NCBI GenBank assembly: GCA_043810345.1
Contig: JBDROF010000104.1
Coordinates: 1-35,748 of the forward strand
DNA: 35,748 bases
Reading direction: 5' to 3'
Source: QYOJ01 sp043810345
Lineage (GTDB): Bacteria; Bacteroidota; Bacteroidia; Bacteroidales; FEN-979
The position numbers and the translations under genes were made by a program. Shown here piece by piece: positions 33,214-35,748 of this stretch. Under the pieces are notes generated by a model. The model made no database searches. It was not told where the DNA came from and saw only the letters and a program-made list of their open reading frames with translations. Positions within the stretch are counted from its first letter, which is position 1; every line of letters begins with the position of its first letter.

Positions 33214-33891
33214 TTAATGATTTATTATCAGTTTCGACTTGAGAAGAATCTCATCCCGCAGCGTGACACTGGCCAGGTATTGTCCTCCCCCCAGCGTGGT
33301 GAGATCGAGAACGATGCGTGACTGCTGAGGAAGTCTGCGTTGATAAACCTTGCGTCCGTTCATGGAATAAAGGGTTAGCACAGCCTCCTGTAGGGGAACA
33401 CGATCCCCAAAGTCAAGTGTAATGATACCCTGTCCAACAGAAGGAAATACGGAAACATGGTATGAAGCGGGAACCGTCTGCACCCCAAGTGGCCATACCC
33501 AGATGCCCATCAGGCTCAGGTAGCCTATCTGTACGTTCGCATAATTGATCGTTCGCTCGTATTCACAGCATGTACCGATCAGAAGAGCATACATGCTGTC
33601 GGGAGCAGGGTACCACTCCGTATCGTGACCTGTATCGGCAATAGCGTGCATGACCTGAAAGGCATCGGTTACGGTTTCATCGTACTCGACAGTAGTCACT
33701 TTCGTAATGTAATCCCATTCGTCTGATATCACCCCTTCGGTCAGGTTCAATTTCGCTTCGATGCGAAGTTTGCAGAGGTAGCAATTACCCAGAGTGGGGA
33801 AGATAATCTGCATGCTTTCACCCGGTTGGGCCACGATACCTTCTGCCAGCAGAATAGTGAGGCAAACCGTCAACAGTGATGTTCTGATCAT
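33214..33891 (-). CDS. Secreted HMA-like domain protein with T9SS type A sorting domain
   Basis: I chose the ATG at 33891 (MIRTSLLTVCLTILLAEGIVAQ, signal peptide), because the frame's earlier start at 33921 lies inside a -7 box. The 225-residue protein has a heavy-metal-associated-like domain with the CxxC site in LGNCYLCKLRIEAKLN, the GV/TVEYDET core and a GHDTEWYPAPDS...GTCCEYER end that is a recurring variant in Bacteroidota. A short linker is followed by a C-terminal domain typical of type IX secretion (SVGQGIITLDFGD, LYSMNGRKVYQ, GGGQYLASV). It is expected on the cell surface. Metal or thiol handling is a guess. Confidence 0.75.
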   Translation of the reverse strand: MIRTSLLTVCLTILLAEGIVAQPGESMQIIFPTLGNCYLCKLRIEAKLNLTEGVISDEWDYITKVTTVEYDETVTDAFQVMHAIADTGHDTEWYPAPDSMYALLIGTCCEYERTINYANVQIGYLSLMGIWVWPLGVQTVPASYHVSVFPSVGQGIITLDFGDRVPLQEAVLTLYSMNGRKVYQRRLPQQSRIVLDLTTLGGGQYLASVTLRDEILLKSKLIINH

Positions 33892-33918
33892 AAAAGATGG
33901 TTTAAGATTTGGAGATAA

Positions 33919-33926
33919 CAAAATTA
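33919..33926 (-). promoter_or_regulatory. -7 box TAATTTTG of the HMA-like operon
   Basis: Minus-strand TAnnTTTG match 28 bases before the ATG at 33891. It decides the start codon of the HMA-like gene. The ATCG-rich palindromes at 33979-34015 lie about 65-100 bases upstream of the expected transcription start. Confidence 0.55.
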
Positions 33927-33978
33927 TCCTTTTATATATCTGGTTATCTGGATAAAATAGTAGTATAATACGTCATTT

Positions 33979-34015
33979 TATCGATCTATATCGAATATAT
34001 TCCGATAAATATCGG
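33979..34015. promoter_or_regulatory. Cluster of TATCG inverted repeats, candidate operator
   Basis: TATCG occurs at 33979, 33989 and 34010 and CGATA at 34003. The spacing forms an almost perfect palindrome TATC-GAATATATTC-CGATA (33989-34007, core GAATATATTC perfect) and a second, CCGATA-AA-TATCGG (34002-34015). They lie between the Crp/Fnr-type gene and the HMA-like operon. Binding by the neighbouring Crp/Fnr protein is a hypothesis. Confidence 0.5.
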
Positions 34016-34025
34016 CTGCCGGTAT

Positions 34026-34049
34026 GGAAAATAGGAAATTAGGAAAATA
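34026..34049. repeat. Short octamer array after the Crp/Fnr gene
   Basis: Three 8-base units, GGAAAATA, GGAAATTA, GGAAAATA, ending five bases before the stop codon end of the Crp/Fnr gene. A/T-rich and short, so chance is possible. Confidence 0.45.
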
Positions 34050-34054
34050 AGATA

Positions 34055-34756
34055 TCAGGAGAGGGCGCTGATGCGCTCGAGTTTCTTTATGTCGGTAATG
34101 ATGATTGCATTGCCCTGTAATTCGATGGTTTGTTCCTGTGAAAGTTCTTTCAGTGTCCGGATCACGCTGTCTTTTGACATCCCGGTAAAATCGGCCAGAT
34201 CCTGTCGCGGAATTTCGATCTTGTGACTCCTTTCATTGAAGATTTCCTGATGCAGATAGATCAAACCATCAGCGATGCGACCTGGCATATTTTTATGGGT
34301 CAGGCTGATGAACCGTTCGTAGTTGAAGACACCCTCCCTGCTTAGCTCTTTCATAAATGCTTCAGCAAAATCAACATTCTCCCGAACGATCTTTTTAAAT
34401 ACATTGATCTCAATAAAGCAGACGGAAGAGTCTACTACGGCCGATACCGAAAAATAGTGAATGCTATCCTGGTAGATCCCGGGGCCACCCAGAAACTGGG
34501 TAGGTTTGATGAACTGGAGTATCAGGTTCCGGCTACCGGCTCCCTGGATATATACTTTAGCCACGCCAGAGGTGAAACTGATCACGTGCGCCATGGGGGC
34601 TCCCTGTTTCGCGATGATCTCACCAGATTTAAAATATACCCTTCTCCTTGACCGGTCAACCAGTTCCAACTCTTCAGGTCGAAGGTAGCGGAACAATGGC
34701 GACTTCATGGAGCAGTCACAGCAATGCAACTCATGCTTATTGTTTGTTTTGTACAT
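34055..34756 (-). CDS. Crp/Fnr-family transcriptional regulator
   Basis: From the ATG at 34756 the protein has 233 residues, the usual size. Residues about 25-140 are a cyclic-nucleotide-binding-type domain (KSGEIIAKQGAPMAHVI). The C-terminal HTH (about 165-225) has PRQDLADFTGMSKDSVIRTL. The N-terminus carries HCCDCSMKSPLF, with three close cysteines (12, 13, 15), and one more cysteine lies at about 115. That recalls the cysteine-bearing N-termini of Bacteroidota Fnr-like proteins, but the FNR spacing is not present, so a redox or metal role is only possible. A TATCTTTA box (34783-34776) can serve as its promoter. The frame stays open upstream into a beta-propeller gene. Confidence 0.85.
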   Translation of the reverse strand: MYKTNNKHELHCCDCSMKSPLFRYLRPEELELVDRSRRRVYFKSGEIIAKQGAPMAHVISFTSGVAKVYIQGAGSRNLILQFIKPTQFLGGPGIYQDSIHYFSVSAVVDSSVCFIEINVFKKIVRENVDFAEAFMKELSREGVFNYERFISLTHKNMPGRIADGLIYLHQEIFNERSHKIEIPRQDLADFTGMSKDSVIRTLKELSQEQTIELQGNAIIITDIKKLERISALS

Positions 34757-35748
34757 TGTAGCCTGAATGGCAGTGTAAAGATATAAAAATCGTATATAAA
34801 AACATGTAGCTCTCATCTTTGATCCAGTCCCTGAGTGCCAGGAGATCCAGATGTTGCCATTGGAATCCACAACTATTTTCGGATGACGGGCTGTTTCATC
34901 CTTGTCTGAAATCAGAACCGGATCACTCCACTTGCCGTTTATCTCCTGTGCCAGATAAATACCCCAGGGGCTACCAGACAGGTGATTCCGGCCACTCCAG
35001 ACGATATACTTATTTCCCTTTGAATCGCAAGCACCGGAAGGGGTCTGGTTCAGCATGGTGAGGCTTTCCGGAGTGATTACTTTCCCCGGAGTCCACCGGT
35101 TTGCCACCGAATCATATCTGGCAACCTTGATCTTCTGTGGTTCATTATTGTTATATACATTCCATCCATCAGATTCCCATACGACAAATAGATCGAGGCC
35201 ATCGGTGAAGATATCGGGGTAACCGCCTTGTTCACGGTCGTCCATTGCCTCAGAAGGCTGGGTGACTGTCAATGCCGTATCGTTCAGATTGCCTCCGTAT
35301 ACCCCGCACGTAGATGGGTAATGCTGGTTCCATGCACCCCAAACCTCATTTCCCTTCAGGTAAACGAGGGACGGCCACCAGGCATTGGTATAGCCCTCAA
35401 TGTAAACCGGAGGCGCTGCCAGGATCTCGTAAATTTTGCCCGGTATTCCGTTTTTCATCTTTCGGTATTTCAGGAATCGCTGGTTGGCCATCCATTCACA
35501 CCATGCAATGGTGATTTCTCCATCGGGTCCAATAACAGCCTCTGGAGTTACCACGTCAAATGGCTCTTTGGGTGTCAGAAGAATTTCACCGGAAAACCGT
35601 CCGCCCACAAATGACCTGGCGTACAGCCGGTAATACTGATCCTGGTTATTGAGGTAGAACAACCAAACCTCCTCGCTGTCAACTACAAGTTTTGGGTTGT
35701 AACTGTCACTAACATTGTTTTCAACATACCAGGTTTGCACCTCTCCCT
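34757..35748 (-). CDS. Beta-propeller (BNR/sialidase-like) protein, 5' end outside the window, 3' end open into the regulator gene
   Basis: About 310 residues of a secreted-type propeller are visible. Repeated blades carry WxSP/W-SDP and VVDSNGNIWISW-type Asp-box-like motifs (for example GPDGEITIAWCEW, DGLDLFVVWESDGWN, DSKGNKYIVWSGRN). The start is beyond position 35748. Homology to the propeller ends near ISWHSGTGSKMR (about 34815). The frame then continues without a stop through about 20 residues of the A/T-rich leader of the Crp/Fnr gene and into that gene. No sialidase catalytic set was identified, so enzyme activity is not claimed. The gene is probably truncated at its 3' end by a rearrangement. 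Confidence 0.6.

Overview
The window comes from the chromosome of a member of the Bacteroidota. It carries several -7 boxes of the Bacteroidota type (TAnnTTTG) a short way upstream of start codons, a TonB-dependent receptor with an N-terminal carboxypeptidase-regulatory-like domain, a secreted protein with a type IX secretion (T9SS) type A sorting tail, MqnA of the futalosine menaquinone route, and gene orders familiar from that phylum (rpsA-rnz, yajC-YbbR-coaE, pyrG-yidC). Species cannot be named from the sequence. No tRNA, rRNA, CRISPR array, phage or intact insertion sequence was seen.

Layout. 1-5.2 kb: a BadF/BadG-type sugar kinase, then on the minus strand a tRNA-maturation group (cca, a pRiA4b ORF-3-like protein, miaA) and a lipid A-type acyltransferase. 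5.2-9.3 kb: lplA and a large FAD/Fe-S D-2-hydroxyacid dehydrogenase whose start overlaps the lplA stop. 9.3-14.3 kb: rpsA-rnz, ychF and an orphan LytTR response regulator. 14.4-21.6 kb: rlmD, aroK, a DUF1573 lipoprotein, yajC, a short YbbR-like protein, coaE, a TonB-dependent receptor and mqnA. 21.6-27.3 kb: pyrG-yidC, ppsR and gap. 27.3-35.7 kb is an accessory and partly degraded region: a Spy/CpxP-like protein, an ECF sigma factor that has lost its DNA-binding region 4, about 1 kb of gene fragments, a hybrid histidine kinase, a three-gene envelope operon (HMA-like T9SS cargo, lipoprotein, outer-membrane barrel), a Crp/Fnr regulator, and a beta-propeller gene that runs in frame into the regulator.

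The most unusual signal is not a gene. At least eleven places carry short tandem arrays with a 7- or 8-base period. Each has its own unit, but some units recur at distant places and in both orientations. The arrays lie at gene borders: they supply the stop codons of the FAD dehydrogenase, rlmD, aroK, the acyltransferase and the outer-membrane barrel gene, and they touch or contain the start codons of the sugar kinase and rlmD. Two sit in frame inside conserved enzymes (the FAD dehydrogenase and RlmD), where they add about 32 and 14 codons.

Most of the rest is housekeeping: translation (S1, YchF, MiaA, CCA enzyme, RlmD, RNase Z), membrane protein insertion (YidC, YajC), cofactors (lipoate, CoA, menaquinone), nucleotide and central carbon metabolism (CTP synthase, GAPDH, the PPDK/PEP synthase regulator).
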